Below, in pieces: positions 1 to 7,988 of a stretch of 64,000 bases of DNA; position 1 is the first letter of the stretch, and every line of letters begins with the position of its first letter. The stretch is from positions 264,433-328,432 of the forward strand of contig NZ_ML703256.1 in the NCBI RefSeq assembly GCF_008520305.1, in the 5' to 3' direction. Source of the stretch: Mesorhizobium sp. SARCC-RB16n. Lineage in GTDB: Bacteria; Pseudomonadota; Alphaproteobacteria; Rhizobiales; Rhizobiaceae. The translations under genes and the position numbers were made by a program. The notes beneath the pieces are model-generated. The model ran no database searches. It was not told the DNA's origin and saw only the letters and a program-made list of their open reading frames with translations.

Positions 1-192
1 GTCCTCATAGGTGGGGATCTGGCCGAAGGGATGGATGGCCAGATGGTCGGGCGCCTTCATCTCCGCGAAGGAAACAAGACGAACCTCATAAGGCTGCCCC
101 ACTTCTTCCAGCGCCCAGCGAACGCGGGTATCGCGCGCCAGTCCCTTGCCTCCATCGGGCGATCGTTCAAACGCTGTGATCGTGATTGTCAT
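1..192 (-). CDS. Glutathione S-transferase family protein, N-terminal part (cut by window edge)
   Basis: The reading frame starts with ATG at 192 and runs leftward off the window, giving the first 64 residues. It opens with a beta strand (MTITITAFERSPD), followed by RVRWALEEVGQPYEVRLV and then HPFGQIPTYED. This is the thioredoxin-like N-terminal domain of glutathione S-transferases, where the PFGQIP-type loop carries the cis-proline that contacts glutathione. These enzymes conjugate glutathione to electrophiles or reduce peroxides in the cytosol. The substrate cannot be told from this fragment. The gene is divergent from the acetyltransferase gene, with 244 bp between the two starts. Confidence 0.8.
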   Translation of the reverse strand, partial: MTITITAFERSPDGGKGLARDTRVRWALEEVGQPYEVRLVSFAEMKAPDHLAIHPFGQIPTYED

Positions 193-436
193 CGCAGTCG
201 GATCCTTGCTCAGGCGAATTTCTTCGGCTTCCTTTCGAGGACGAATGAGCTTCCTGGAAATCGACACCGGTCTTGAACTATTTTCATTGCCGGTGCGGAT
301 CGCGAATGGCCGCTTGCCATCAAAGCCGTGATAGCACGCTGGCCAATTCCGCAAGGCCGCGTATCCTGGGTTATGGGTTCGGGTCCTAGTCGTTGCCCCG
401 GCGCTGTTCGCAATGATGTCAAACGGAGGCACTGCC

Positions 437-994
437 ATGGTTCAGAGCGAACGTGCGAAAATGGCGGCCGGCGAATGGTATATGTGCCTGGATGACGATC
501 TTGGCGCGTTGCGCGCCGTGGCCGCGGATGCCGTGTTCGAACACAATACGCTCCCGCCTCGTCAACGCGGGAACCTCGGGCCGGCCCTGCGGACACTGCT
601 GGGCGGCGTGGGCGAGGGCGCCCGCATCGAGGCGCCGTTTCATTGCGCCTACGGCTTCAATCTCTTTCTCGGCGACGGCGTCTTTCTCAATGCCGGCTGC
701 ACCATTCTCGACACCGCGCCGGTGCGCATCGGCAAAGGGACGCTGCTTGGCCCCAATGTGCAGATTTATTGCGCCGAGCATCACAAGGAGCCGGCAGGGC
801 GGCAGGCGGGACTGGAGATCGCCAGGCCGGTCACGATCGGCGACAATGCCTGGATCGGCGGCAGCGCGGTCATCCTTGGCGGCGTCAGCATCGGCGAAGG
901 CGCCATCGTAGGCGCCGGGGCCGTGGTGACCCGCGACGTGGCGGCGAACACCACCGTGGTTGGCAATCCGGCGCGGGTGGTCAGTCGGGGCTGA
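437..994 (+). CDS. Maltose/galactoside O-acetyltransferase-like enzyme (hexapeptide repeat family)
   Basis: This 185-residue protein opens with SERAKMAAGEWY, the N-terminal cap (Mac domain) of the maltose O-acetyltransferase/NodL/LacA group. Left-handed beta-helix hexapeptide repeats follow (IGKGTLLGPNVQI, IGDNAWIGGSAVILGGVSIG) and it ends with VVGNPARVV. The His pair at about residue 115 is in the position of the catalytic histidine. The family transfers acetyl from acetyl-CoA to a sugar hydroxyl. I chose the ATG at 437 because GGAGG lies eight bases upstream; an in-frame ATG at 413 would add eight residues without a site. The gene converges on the regulator gene, and the two ends overlap by 14 bp. 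NodL-type chitooligosaccharide modification is possible, but no nod genes are nearby. Confidence 0.82.
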   Translation: MVQSERAKMAAGEWYMCLDDDLGALRAVAADAVFEHNTLPPRQRGNLGPALRTLLGGVGEGARIEAPFHCAYGFNLFLGDGVFLNAGCTILDTAPVRIGKGTLLGPNVQIYCAEHHKEPAGRQAGLEIARPVTIGDNAWIGGSAVILGGVSIGEGAIVGAGAVVTRDVAANTTVVGNPARVVSRG

Positions 995-2009
995 GCGCAC
1001 TTCCCACAGGCTGTCGATACGACAGGGCGGACGCCATGCGCTCGTCCTGGTCAATCCGCCTTGAGAATTCGCGCCTATACTGCGCCGGCGACGTTTTCAG
1101 TCTCGCGGAAAAGTGCTGGCGCAGCGAGGTGGCGCTGCCGAAGCCGGCCTCGAAGGCGACGATGTCCATCGATTTCTCCGTCGCTTCCAGCAACCGCTGC
1201 GCCAGTTCGATGCGCTGGCTTGTCAGCCAATCGCCAAAACTGGTGCCGATCGATTTCTGGAAGCGGCGGGTGAAGGTGCGCCGTGTCAGGCCGGCGGTCT
1301 CGGCGACGCTGTCGAGGCTGTGCGTTTCGCCAAGCGTAGCGCGAACCGTGTCGAGCGCCCGGGTGAAACGGTCGGCATTGGCGCTTTTTGCCACGGGGCG
1401 CTCGATGAACTGCGCCTGTCCGCCCTGCCGGTGCGGCGAAAGCACGACGTGCCGGGCGAGCCTCAGTGCCGCCTCCGCGCCATAGCGGGCGCGTACGATG
1501 TGCAGACAGCAGTCGAGCCCGGCGGCGACGCCGGCGGAGGTTACGATGTCGCCATCGTCGACGTAGAGCACGTCGGGATCGACTGAAATGTCGGGATGAA
1601 GGGCCTGCAACTGGTCAGTATAGGCCCAATGCGTGGTCGCCTTCCGTGCCGAGAGCAGGCCGGCGGCGGCGAGGGCAAAGGTGCCGAGACACAGGCCCAC
1701 GATCAGCGCGCCGCGCCGGTGAGCACGGCCGAGCGCTTCCTCGATCGGTTTCGCCAGCGGCGCCTCGAGATCCTTCCAACTCGGGATGATGACGATATCG
1801 GCGTCTTCGAGCGCGGCAAGCCCGTGCGGGACCAGGATGCTCAGCCCCGCATCGGTCCGGATCAGACCTTCCTCGATCCCGCAGACGCGGAAATCGAAGC
1901 GTGGCAGGCCAAGGCTGGTGCGGTCCGCGCCGAACACCAGGCAAGGCACCGAGAGATGGAACGGGCTGATGCCGTCGAAGGCAAGCACGGCAATGATAGG
2001 AGCGGTCAT
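981..2009 (-). CDS. GlxA-family transcriptional regulator (DJ-1/PfpI domain plus AraC HTH)
   Basis: This 342-residue regulator has an N-terminal DJ-1/PfpI-like domain (about 1-190) with the nucleophile-elbow segment VGLCLGTFALAAAG (Cys107). Its C-terminal AraC DNA-binding domain (about 235-325) contains two helix-turn-helices, LDSVAETAGLTRRTFTRRF and MDIVAFEAGFGSATSLRQHF. In this family the DJ-1 domain is generally thought to sense a ligand rather than to act as a peptidase. The ATG at 2009 begins the conserved MTAPIIAVLAFDG strand; an upstream extension lacks homology to the fold. It is divergent from the cysteine hydrolase gene at 2136, so regulation of that gene is likely but inferred. Confidence 0.88.
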   Translation of the reverse strand: MTAPIIAVLAFDGISPFHLSVPCLVFGADRTSLGLPRFDFRVCGIEEGLIRTDAGLSILVPHGLAALEDADIVIIPSWKDLEAPLAKPIEEALGRAHRRGALIVGLCLGTFALAAAGLLSARKATTHWAYTDQLQALHPDISVDPDVLYVDDGDIVTSAGVAAGLDCCLHIVRARYGAEAALRLARHVVLSPHRQGGQAQFIERPVAKSANADRFTRALDTVRATLGETHSLDSVAETAGLTRRTFTRRFQKSIGTSFGDWLTSQRIELAQRLLEATEKSMDIVAFEAGFGSATSLRQHFSARLKTSPAQYRREFSRRIDQDERMASALSYRQPVGSALSPD

Positions 2010-2135
2010 GGGGCGATTTTCCAGTGGGAATGCGGATTGTCCCAATTCTTTCGAATGATGTCAATCGGGTCACTTTTGCCAGATTGCAGAGAGCCTATCC
2101 TTGGCTGGTCGCATCCAGCCCGAAAGGAAAACACC

Positions 2136-2780
2136 ATGTCCGAGCCAGCCAACACCGCGCCGCGCCGCGCGCTCGTCGTCATCGACGTCCAGAACGACTA
2201 TGACGGCGGCAATCTGGCTATCCAGCATCCGCCGTTCCGCGACAGCGTGGTCAACGTGGCGCGCGCCATGGATGCCGCCGCCGCTGCCGGCATCAAGGTG
2301 GTGGTCGTCAAGCAGATGGCGCCCGAGACCTCACCGATCTTCGCCAAGGGCAGCCATGGCGGCGAACTGCATCCGGAGATCGCCAAGCGTCGTCGCGATC
2401 ACTATGTCGAGAAGAATTTGCCGAGCGCCTTCACCGGCACCGACCTCGAGGCCTGGCTGCGCGCCAACGCCATCGATACGATCACGGTAGTCGGCTACAT
2501 GACGCACAATTGCGACCTGTCGACCATCATCCATGCCGTGCATATGGGCTTTGCGGTCGAGTTTCTGTCCGACGCGACCGGCTCGGTGCCTTACGCCAAC
2601 AGCGCCGGCTACGCCTCGGCCGAGGAGATCCACCGCGTGGTCACGATCATCTTGCAGTCGCGCTTCGCGGCCGTGCTGAAGACCGCCGAATGGGTCGAAT
2701 GCCTGAGGACAGGCACTCTGCCTGAACGCGATACGATCTATTCATCCAACCAGCGGGCGCTGGCGCGCAGCGCGGCGTAG
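2136..2780 (+). CDS. Isochorismatase-family cysteine hydrolase
   Basis: This 214-residue protein has the isochorismatase-like alpha/beta fold with the usual triad Asp17 (VVIDVQNDY), Lys93 (EKNLPSAF) and Cys126 (GYMTHNCDLST). Members cleave C-N or ester bonds in nicotinamide, carbamoylsarcosine, isochorismate and similar compounds. The substrate is not evident here. The start at 2136 has GAAAGGA nine bases upstream. It is transcribed away from the GlxA-type regulator across a 126-bp shared promoter region and is followed by a strong terminator. Regulator and enzyme probably form a small inducible module for a nitrogen compound, which is inference. Confidence 0.88.
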   Translation: MSEPANTAPRRALVVIDVQNDYDGGNLAIQHPPFRDSVVNVARAMDAAAAAGIKVVVVKQMAPETSPIFAKGSHGGELHPEIAKRRRDHYVEKNLPSAFTGTDLEAWLRANAIDTITVVGYMTHNCDLSTIIHAVHMGFAVEFLSDATGSVPYANSAGYASAEEIHRVVTIILQSRFAAVLKTAEWVECLRTGTLPERDTIYSSNQRALARSAA

Positions 2781-2795
2781 AACGATCCGCAAACA

Positions 2796-2827
2796 AAAAG
2801 GGCGCCGCATCGTCGCGGCGCCCTTTT
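2796..2827. terminator. Bidirectional rho-independent terminator between the hydrolase and fhs
   Basis: A perfect 13-bp stem reads AAAAGGGCGCCGC (2796-2808) and GCGGCGCCCTTTT (2815-2827), with a six-base loop. An A-run precedes it and a T-run follows it, so it can stop transcription from both of the convergent genes that flank it. Confidence 0.9.
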
Positions 2828-2845
2828 GATTGTCGGGACGAAGGA

Positions 2846-4525
2846 TCAGAACAGGCCTTCGATCTGGCCGGCCTCGTTGAGGAAGATCTTTTCCGACGAT
2901 GGCGCCTTGGGCAGGCCGGGCATGGTCATGACCTCGCCGCAGATGATGACGACGAAGCCGGCGCCAGCCGAAAGCCTGACCTCACGCACCGGCACGGTGT
3001 GGCCGGTCGGTGCGCCGCGCAGGTTCGGATCGGTCGAGAAGGAGTACTGGGTCTTGGCCATGCACACCGGTAGGTTGCCGTAGCCGGCCTGCTCCCAGGC
3101 GTGCAACTGGTCACGCACCGACTTGTCGGCGATCGCCTCCGAGCCGCGATAGATGCGCTGGACGATGGTATTGATCTTCTCGAACAGCGGCATCGCGTCG
3201 GGATAGAGCGGAGCGAACTGCGAGGCGCCGGATTCGGCCAGCGCCACCACCTTGTTGGCGAGCTCCTCGATGCCGGCCGAGCCCTTGGCCCAGTGCTTGC
3301 ACAGGATCGCCTCTTCGCCCATCGAGGCGACATAGTCCTTCATCGCCTGGATTTCGGCGTCGGTGTCGGAATAGAAATGGTTGATGGCAACCACCGCCGG
3401 CACGCCGAACTGCCTGATGTTCTCGATGTGGCGGCCGAGGTTGGCGCATCCCTTCTTCACCGCTTCGATGTTTTCCTTGCCGAGGTCTTCCTTCTTGACG
3501 CCGCCATTCATCTTCATGGCGCGCACAGTGGCGACGATGACGGCTGCCGCCGGCTTCAGGCCCGCCTTGCGGCACTTGATGTCGAAGAATTTCTCGGCGC
3601 CAAGGTCGGCGCCGAAGCCGGCTTCGGTGACGACGTAGTCGGCGAGCTTCAACGCCGTGGTGGTGGCGACGACCGAGTTGCAGCCATGCGCGATGTTGGC
3701 GAACGGGCCGCCATGCACGAAGGCGGGGTTGTTCTCCAGCGTCTGCACCAGATTGGGCTGCATGGCGTCCTTCAACAGCACCGCCATGGCGCCGTCGGCC
3801 TTGAGGTCGCGGGCATAGACCGGCGATTTGTCACGGCGATAGGCGACGATGATGTCGCCGAGGCGCTTTTCCAGGTCCTTCAGGTCGGTGGACAGACACA
3901 GGATGGCCATCACTTCCGAGGCGACGGTGATGTCGAAGCCGGCCTCGCGTGGAAAACCGTTGGCGACGCCGCCGAGCGAGCAGATGATTTCGCGCAGCGC
4001 CCGGTCGTTCATGTCCATGACGCGGCGCCACACGACGCGGCGGGTGTCGATGCCGAGCTCGTTGCCCCAATAGATGTGGTTGTCGATCAGCGCCGAAAGC
4101 AGGTTATGTGCCGTGGTGATGGCGTGGAAGTCGCCGGTGAAATGGAGGTTCATGTCCTCCATCGGCACGACCTGCGCGTAACCGCCACCGGCGGCACCGC
4201 CCTTGACGCCGAAATTCGGGCCAAGCGAAGCTTCGCGAATGCAGACGATCGCCTTCTTGCCGATGCGGTTGAGACCGTCGCCGAGGCCGACAGTGGTGGT
4301 GGTCTTGCCTTCGCCGGCCGGGGTCGGGTTGATGGCGGTGACCAGGATCAGCTTGCCGTCCTTGTTGCCCTTCACCGATTTGATGAACTCGGCTGAGATC
4401 TTGGCCTTGTCATGGCCGTAGGGCAGCAGATGTTCGGTCGGGATGCCGATCTTCTGGCCGATCTCCTGGATCTGTTTTTTCTTGGCGCCACGCGCGATCT
4501 CGATGTCGGACTTCACTTCGGCCAT
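2846..4525 (-). CDS. fhs: Formate-tetrahydrofolate ligase
   Basis: This 559-residue enzyme has the usual length of the family. It joins formate to tetrahydrofolate with ATP to give 10-formyl-THF in the cytosol, feeding purine synthesis and one-carbon flow. The N-terminal ATP-binding loop is visible at about residues 66-78 ([13 protein letters not shown]). Other conserved blocks are [20 protein letters not shown] and [14 protein letters not shown]. The C-terminus carries [14 protein letters not shown]. It is a single-gene unit with a convergent terminator downstream and a promoter-like sequence about 80-110 bp upstream. No THF riboswitch structure was recognised upstream. Confidence 0.97.
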   Translation of the reverse strand: MAEVKSDIEIARGAKKKQIQEIGQKIGIPTEHLLPYGHDKAKISAEFIKSVKGNKDGKLILVTAINPTPAGEGKTTTTVGLGDGLNRIGKKAIVCIREASLGPNFGVKGGAAGGGYAQVVPMEDMNLHFTGDFHAITTAHNLLSALIDNHIYWGNELGIDTRRVVWRRVMDMNDRALREIICSLGGVANGFPREAGFDITVASEVMAILCLSTDLKDLEKRLGDIIVAYRRDKSPVYARDLKADGAMAVLLKDAMQPNLVQTLENNPAFVHGGPFANIAHGCNSVVATTTALKLADYVVTEAGFGADLGAEKFFDIKCRKAGLKPAAAVIVATVRAMKMNGGVKKEDLGKENIEAVKKGCANLGRHIENIRQFGVPAVVAINHFYSDTDAEIQAMKDYVASMGEEAILCKHWAKGSAGIEELANKVVALAESGASQFAPLYPDAMPLFEKINTIVQRIYRGSEAIADKSVRDQLHAWEQAGYGNLPVCMAKTQYSFSTDPNLRGAPTGHTVPVREVRLSAGAGFVVIICGEVMTMPGLPKAPSSEKIFLNEAGQIEGLF

Positions 4526-4837
4526 GACGGCTTTCCTCTGGATTGGACGGTGGAGGGGACGGTGTTGATGTCATTCGCAAGAAGGCTGGAACCGGACGCG
4601 CGGGCATCTAACCCTGTCGCTGCGGTTGCGTCAACTTTCATGCAACTATGTTTCCTATAGAGAAAATTCCTCTGCGGCGGGCCGACCTATTCCCGGTTCT
4701 TTATGGCTCCGCTTGCCGCGCCGTATAGAAGCCAGAGCAGCGGCGCTTCCGCCGTCTCAAAACAGCCGCACAATGCACGGAATGCGACAGACGCGACGAC
4801 GCAAATCCGCCATCGCTTGGGTTGCCACAGAACAGCG
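4526..4837. other. 312-bp intergenic region upstream of fhs
   Basis: No gene was found on either strand. The only signal I can support is the leftward promoter-like pair listed separately at 4606-4634. The part next to 4837 lies downstream of the DUF2333 gene stop, and no clear terminator hairpin with a T-run was seen there. Confidence 0.5.
4606..4634 (-). promoter_or_regulatory. Candidate sigma-70 promoter of fhs
   Basis: Read on the minus strand, TTGACG (4634-4629) is followed after exactly 17 bases by TTAGAT (4611-4606), about 80 bp ahead of the fhs start codon. The -35 is near consensus. The -10 is weak, so this is a prediction by eye. Confidence 0.45.
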
Positions 4838-5956
4838 CTACTGCGTCAGCACGTTGCTGATTTCGACCATGTTGGAGCGTACCCGAAGCACGTAAAAGCC
4901 CATCGTCGTCAGGTGCGTCGGCAGCAGCCAGCCGTCCTCGCGGCCGTTGGCGATGATGAAGGGCTGGATGCGCAGGGCCGACACGAATTGCGCGTCCATC
5001 GTATCCCAAAGGCTCTGCAGGTGCTTTTCCTTGAGGACGTCCTCGAAGTCGGCTTGGGCGCCCTTCATCAGGCCGTAATAGCCATAGAGCTGGCCATAGG
5101 CGAACCAGTAGCGGTCGTCGGCACGGAAGTCGAACCAGCCATTGTTATGGTTTTCGGCGCGTTCCTTGAGGATGGCCGAGGTCGAACCGATGTCGCTGGC
5201 GATGCGATCGATATATTGCTTCAGATTGTCCGCGCGCGCATCGAAAGTCGCCTGGCAGGTGGCGAGGCGAGCGTTGAAAGAGCGCAGATTGCTCATCGCG
5301 CGCCGATACATGCTGGGCGTCGTCGCGGTCATGCCGTTGCGGCTGATATACCAGATGGACTCGTCGTACTGCAGCTGGCCACGAGCATCCTGGAGATTGG
5401 TATCGATCTGCGAGGTGGTGCGCACACGGCCGAGGTTGTCGGCAAGCTCGGTGGCTGTGCGCCGCACCGCCTGATTGATGCCGCGCTGGAACGAAGCCTT
5501 GTTGTCCATCCATGGCGTGTCGTCCCAGTCGATGCCGAACAGGCCGAGCTTGTAAAGGACCATCGACGAGACCCAGGCGTTCTGGTTGACGTTGAAATCG
5601 ATCAGGTCTGCAGCAATCTGGGCGATACCGGAGTTGCCGCAGGTCCTGGCCGTGTCGGTGCCGGCGCCCGCGGCGACCTGCTCGCCCGCGGAGATGTTGC
5701 GCTTTTCGAAGCTGTATGTGTCGGGATAGCTCGGGTTGAAATTGCTCCACCACTGGGTGGCGTAGAAGAAATTGGCGTAAAGGCCGATAAGCACCAGCAA
5801 AGCCAGGCCAACCACCGCCTTCAGGATCCAGCCGCGCTGCGTGTACCAGCGCCCGGCCCACATGAACGGCCACAGGATGACGCCGATCACAAGGCCGATG
5901 CCGCGGCCGATCCACTGGAAAATGCGGGTGAAGAAGTTCACGATCGGATCGAGCAT
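4838..5956 (-). CDS. DUF2333 family inner-membrane protein
   Basis: This 372-residue protein begins with an amphipathic/hydrophobic segment (about 12-34), then a clear membrane helix at about 47-66 (AVVGLALLVLIGLYANFFYA). A roughly 300-residue region follows and is predicted to lie in the periplasm. I recognise it as DUF2333, whose function is unknown. Its soluble part is mainly helical, with a conserved-looking WWSNFNPSYPDTY after the membrane anchor and repeated Trp/Tyr positions (YWFAYGQLYGYYGLMKG). It is the last gene of the leftward cluster that starts with the coiled-coil protein at 12197. A 103-bp gap with two hairpins separates it from the DUF6638 gene, so it may be transcribed partly on its own. 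Confidence 0.82.
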   Translation of the reverse strand: MLDPIVNFFTRIFQWIGRGIGLVIGVILWPFMWAGRWYTQRGWILKAVVGLALLVLIGLYANFFYATQWWSNFNPSYPDTYSFEKRNISAGEQVAAGAGTDTARTCGNSGIAQIAADLIDFNVNQNAWVSSMVLYKLGLFGIDWDDTPWMDNKASFQRGINQAVRRTATELADNLGRVRTTSQIDTNLQDARGQLQYDESIWYISRNGMTATTPSMYRRAMSNLRSFNARLATCQATFDARADNLKQYIDRIASDIGSTSAILKERAENHNNGWFDFRADDRYWFAYGQLYGYYGLMKGAQADFEDVLKEKHLQSLWDTMDAQFVSALRIQPFIIANGREDGWLLPTHLTTMGFYVLRVRSNMVEISNVLTQ

Positions 5957-5982
5957 GGCGATGTCACCCCCTCAACATGATG

Positions 5983-6062
5983 CCAAAAAGTTGCGGACTT
6001 TTTGGATAACATCATGCACCAAAACAACAAATTAGAACGGAATGACGGTTCATTTCGTTCTA
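5983..6062. repeat. Double-hairpin intergenic repeat
   Basis: Two adjacent hairpins fill the gap between the DUF2333 and DUF6638 genes. The first has the stem CCAAAAAGT (5983-5991) with ACTTTTTGG (5997-6005). The second has the stem TAGAACGGAATGA (6033-6045) with TCATTTCGTTCTA (6050-6062), which contains one wobble pair and runs over the DUF6638 stop codon. The layout resembles the multi-palindrome intergenic elements of rhizobia. It could also act as a terminator or an mRNA processing site. Confidence 0.65.
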
Positions 6063-7361
6063 GTCGGTCAGGCCATAGAGGCGTGTGCGAAACGCCACCT
6101 TGTCCTTCAGATATGTGGTTTTCAGAACGTCCACAACATGCGATCGCCAGGCGTCGCTGAAGCCGTCATAGTCCTTGTAGAAGCCGTCCTTGTTGAAGAT
6201 GTAGCGCGAGACGAAGTCCGACGGCACGAAATCCGAGATCAGCCGGTTGGTCAGCCAGGCGTCGGGATGATCCGGCCTGGCGCGTATCACCAGGAAGCGC
6301 TGCCGCGGCAAGACATCCTCGATCTTGAGGTGGCCGAGCTGGGCGATCTCGCGCTTGGCGGCGTTGAGGAAGGGGAAATTGCCGTCCTTCGTAATCAGGT
6401 CGGCATGGCTCTGGATCCAGGTCTGCAGCCAGACCTTGTCGACATCGGTCAAATTGCGGTTCGGCTCTGCGTCGCGGATCAGCGCGCGCACCACCATTTC
6501 GGCGCGGTGCTCGAGATAGCCAGAGGCCTCGATCCAGGAGGCGCGCGGCAGTTCGATGCGGCCGGTGGCGGCCAGGAATTTGAACACCTTGTCGGCGTCC
6601 TTGATCGAGAGATAGCTCACCTGCCAGGGTCGCGAGCGGCGGAAGCCGGGGGCGGCCGGATCGCTGATCACCGTCGTCATGTCGGGATCGACGAACACGT
6701 AGAGCCCGCCGAAATGGCTGGTCCAGTAGGCGTTGTGACGGAAGATCACCTGGTCCGGCACCAGCGCGTTCTCGCGGATATCGCCGCAGACCTTGGCGAG
6801 CTCGACCATGCGGGTCAGCATGGCATTGTCGCGCCAGGCGTCAGGCTCCTGCTTCAGGCGGTCGACGAGCTTGCCGAGTTCAGCGGCCTTGCCCAGCACG
6901 TCCTCCGCCGACAGCACCTTGAACTCGACCTGGCTGATCGACAGCAGGTCCTCGATGTCGTTGACCTTGGGAACGGAGTCCTCGATCTCGCCGTAGATGA
7001 CGTCCTTGATGGTCAGCGCGTCGATGGCGCGCTGGTTCCTGGTCATGAACTCGAACATAAGCTGCGAGGTGTTGGAGAAGGCGGTGTGCACCACCGGCAG
7101 GTCGATCTGCGACGGTGTCAGGATGATGAAACGGCGGTTGACCTCGTTGGGATCGAGATAGTCGTAGTCGCCACACTCCTCGGCCACTTCGGGCGAAAAA
7201 CCGGTACGGTCGATCTGGAAGGTCGTCAGTTTGGTGGGCTTCTTGCCGAAAGCGGCCAGCGCCTTGTTGTAGCGCTGGATGAGATGCGGCTCATCGATCG
7301 TCAGCAGCCGGCCATAGATGAGTTCGTTGTCGCGCAGGAGGTCGGGTTTGCGGGCGGTCAT
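6060..7361 (-). CDS. DUF6638 family protein
   Basis: This is a 433-residue soluble protein without signal peptide or membrane segment. I recognise it as the family named DUF6638, found beside AAA+ ATPases in rhizobia, with no known activity. Visible blocks include NRRFIILTPSQIDLPVVHTA near residue 93 and SVPKVNDIEDLLSISQVEF in the middle. I chose the ATG at 7361 (MTARKPDLLRDNELIYGRL). A longer frame to 7532 would translate the palindromic repeat at 7404-7462 as a Pro/Arg/Glu-rich tail and is not credible. It is the fourth gene of the leftward cluster, cut off from the AAA+ ATPase gene by the DUF559 repeat unit. Confidence 0.8.
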   Translation of the reverse strand: MTARKPDLLRDNELIYGRLLTIDEPHLIQRYNKALAAFGKKPTKLTTFQIDRTGFSPEVAEECGDYDYLDPNEVNRRFIILTPSQIDLPVVHTAFSNTSQLMFEFMTRNQRAIDALTIKDVIYGEIEDSVPKVNDIEDLLSISQVEFKVLSAEDVLGKAAELGKLVDRLKQEPDAWRDNAMLTRMVELAKVCGDIRENALVPDQVIFRHNAYWTSHFGGLYVFVDPDMTTVISDPAAPGFRRSRPWQVSYLSIKDADKVFKFLAATGRIELPRASWIEASGYLEHRAEMVVRALIRDAEPNRNLTDVDKVWLQTWIQSHADLITKDGNFPFLNAAKREIAQLGHLKIEDVLPRQRFLVIRARPDHPDAWLTNRLISDFVPSDFVSRYIFNKDGFYKDYDGFSDAWRSHVVDVLKTTYLKDKVAFRTRLYGLTD

Positions 7362-7403
7362 GTCGAAGAGTCCGAAGGGTTTTGCCTGACAAGGCGAAGC
7401 GCT

Positions 7404-7462
7404 AACGCTGACGCCCCCCTCTCCCCGTTCTTCACGGGGAGAGGGTAAGGGTGAGGGGCGGC
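7404..7462. repeat. 59-bp palindromic repeat, left copy
   Basis: The core stem is CCCTCTCCCCGT (7417-7428) with ACGGGGAGAGGG (7434-7445), followed by a GTGAGGGGC tail. The whole 59 bp matches the reverse complement of 7890-7948 with about two differences, so the two copies face each other across the DUF559 gene. Confidence 0.9.
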
Positions 7463-7470
7463 GCTGACGG

Positions 7471-7887
7471 TCAAGAATACGTCTCCCCATAGCCTTCGGC
7501 GGCGAGAAATCGAAGATCATTCGTTTCGACATGGCGATCGAGACGCCGCTCGATAGCCGCCAATATTGTTTCGAGCACCGCGTCCCGTTCCTTTAATACG
7601 TCGACGTTCCAAAAGCGGAGCACAGACCAACCACTTGAAATCATGAATTGATCACGGACCTGATCATATTTGTTGCCTGCGTGTTGACTCCCGTCCACTT
7701 CGACAACCAGGCGGCATTCCCTGCAGGCAAAATCAGCAAAGTAGCTGCCTATCGGAACCTGTCGAACGAATTTGTGGCCATTTAGTCTGCGGTCGCGCAA
7801 TTCCATCCAAAGTGCGCCTTCGGCATCATTATCCGATTGCCGCAGACGTCTTGCCCTTTTGGTCGTCGTGATTTCCGGTCCACGCAT
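7471..7887 (-). CDS. DUF559 (Vsr-like) endonuclease-domain protein
   Basis: This 138-residue protein has the DUF559 fold of the PD-(D/E)XK nuclease group related to very-short-patch repair endonuclease. The core reads GALWMELRDRRLNGHKFVRQ, then IGSYFADFACRECRLVVEVD and GSQH, with the likely catalytic Asp and Glu in ADF and VEVDGSQH. The C-terminal part continues with GWSVLRFWNVDVL. Its cellular role is unknown. I chose the ATG at 7887 (MRGPEITTTKRAR). A longer frame to 8001 would translate the right-hand palindromic repeat into a Pro/Ser/Gly/Glu-rich segment, a common misannotation in this family. The gene lies exactly between two inverted repeats. Confidence 0.85.
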   Translation of the reverse strand: MRGPEITTTKRARRLRQSDNDAEGALWMELRDRRLNGHKFVRQVPIGSYFADFACRECRLVVEVDGSQHAGNKYDQVRDQFMISSGWSVLRFWNVDVLKERDAVLETILAAIERRLDRHVETNDLRFLAAEGYGETYS

Positions 7888-7889
7888 GC

Positions 7890-7948
7890 GCTGCCCCTCA
7901 CCCTTACCCTCTCCCCGTGAAGGACGGGGAGAGGGGGGCGTCAGCGTT
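7890..7948. repeat. 59-bp palindromic repeat, right copy (inverted)
   Basis: The core stem is CCCTCTCCCCGT (7907-7918) with ACGGGGAGAGGG (7924-7935). It is the inverted partner of 7404-7462 and begins 2 bp upstream of the DUF559 start codon, so it probably also forms the 5' leader of that transcript. Confidence 0.9.
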
Positions 7949-7988
7949 GGAGCCACACTTTTCAACACCCGCGGGCAACGAAGGAAAT

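Larger units (their letters stand above)
7404..7948. mobile_element. Repeat-bounded DUF559 unit (candidate small mobile element)
   Basis: Two near-identical 59-bp palindromic repeats in inverted orientation enclose a single DUF559 gene with almost no extra DNA. The stop codon lies 8 bp from the left repeat and the start codon 2 bp from the right repeat. The unit sits in the gap between two cluster genes that otherwise look like one operon. No clear target-site duplication was found at the outer edges. That it moves as a unit is inference from this arrangement. Confidence 0.5.

Noticed and set aside
4526-4837. THF riboswitch upstream of fhs
   Set aside because: I could not find its conserved core or paired regions, and the class is chiefly known from Firmicutes.
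6042-7448. Very long open frame on the plus strand opposite DUF6638, and similar long frames opposite fhs, the MoxR operon and the ABC exporters
   Set aside because: They are shadows in high-GC DNA: composition is Val/Ala/His/Asp-rich without motifs, and each covers a recognised gene on the other strand.
7362-7532. N-terminal extension of the DUF6638 protein through the palindromic repeat
   Set aside because: The extension translates the repeat into a low-complexity Pro/Arg/Glu/Gly stretch; the ATG at 7361 starts the plausible domain. The same applies to the DUF559 frame beyond 7887.
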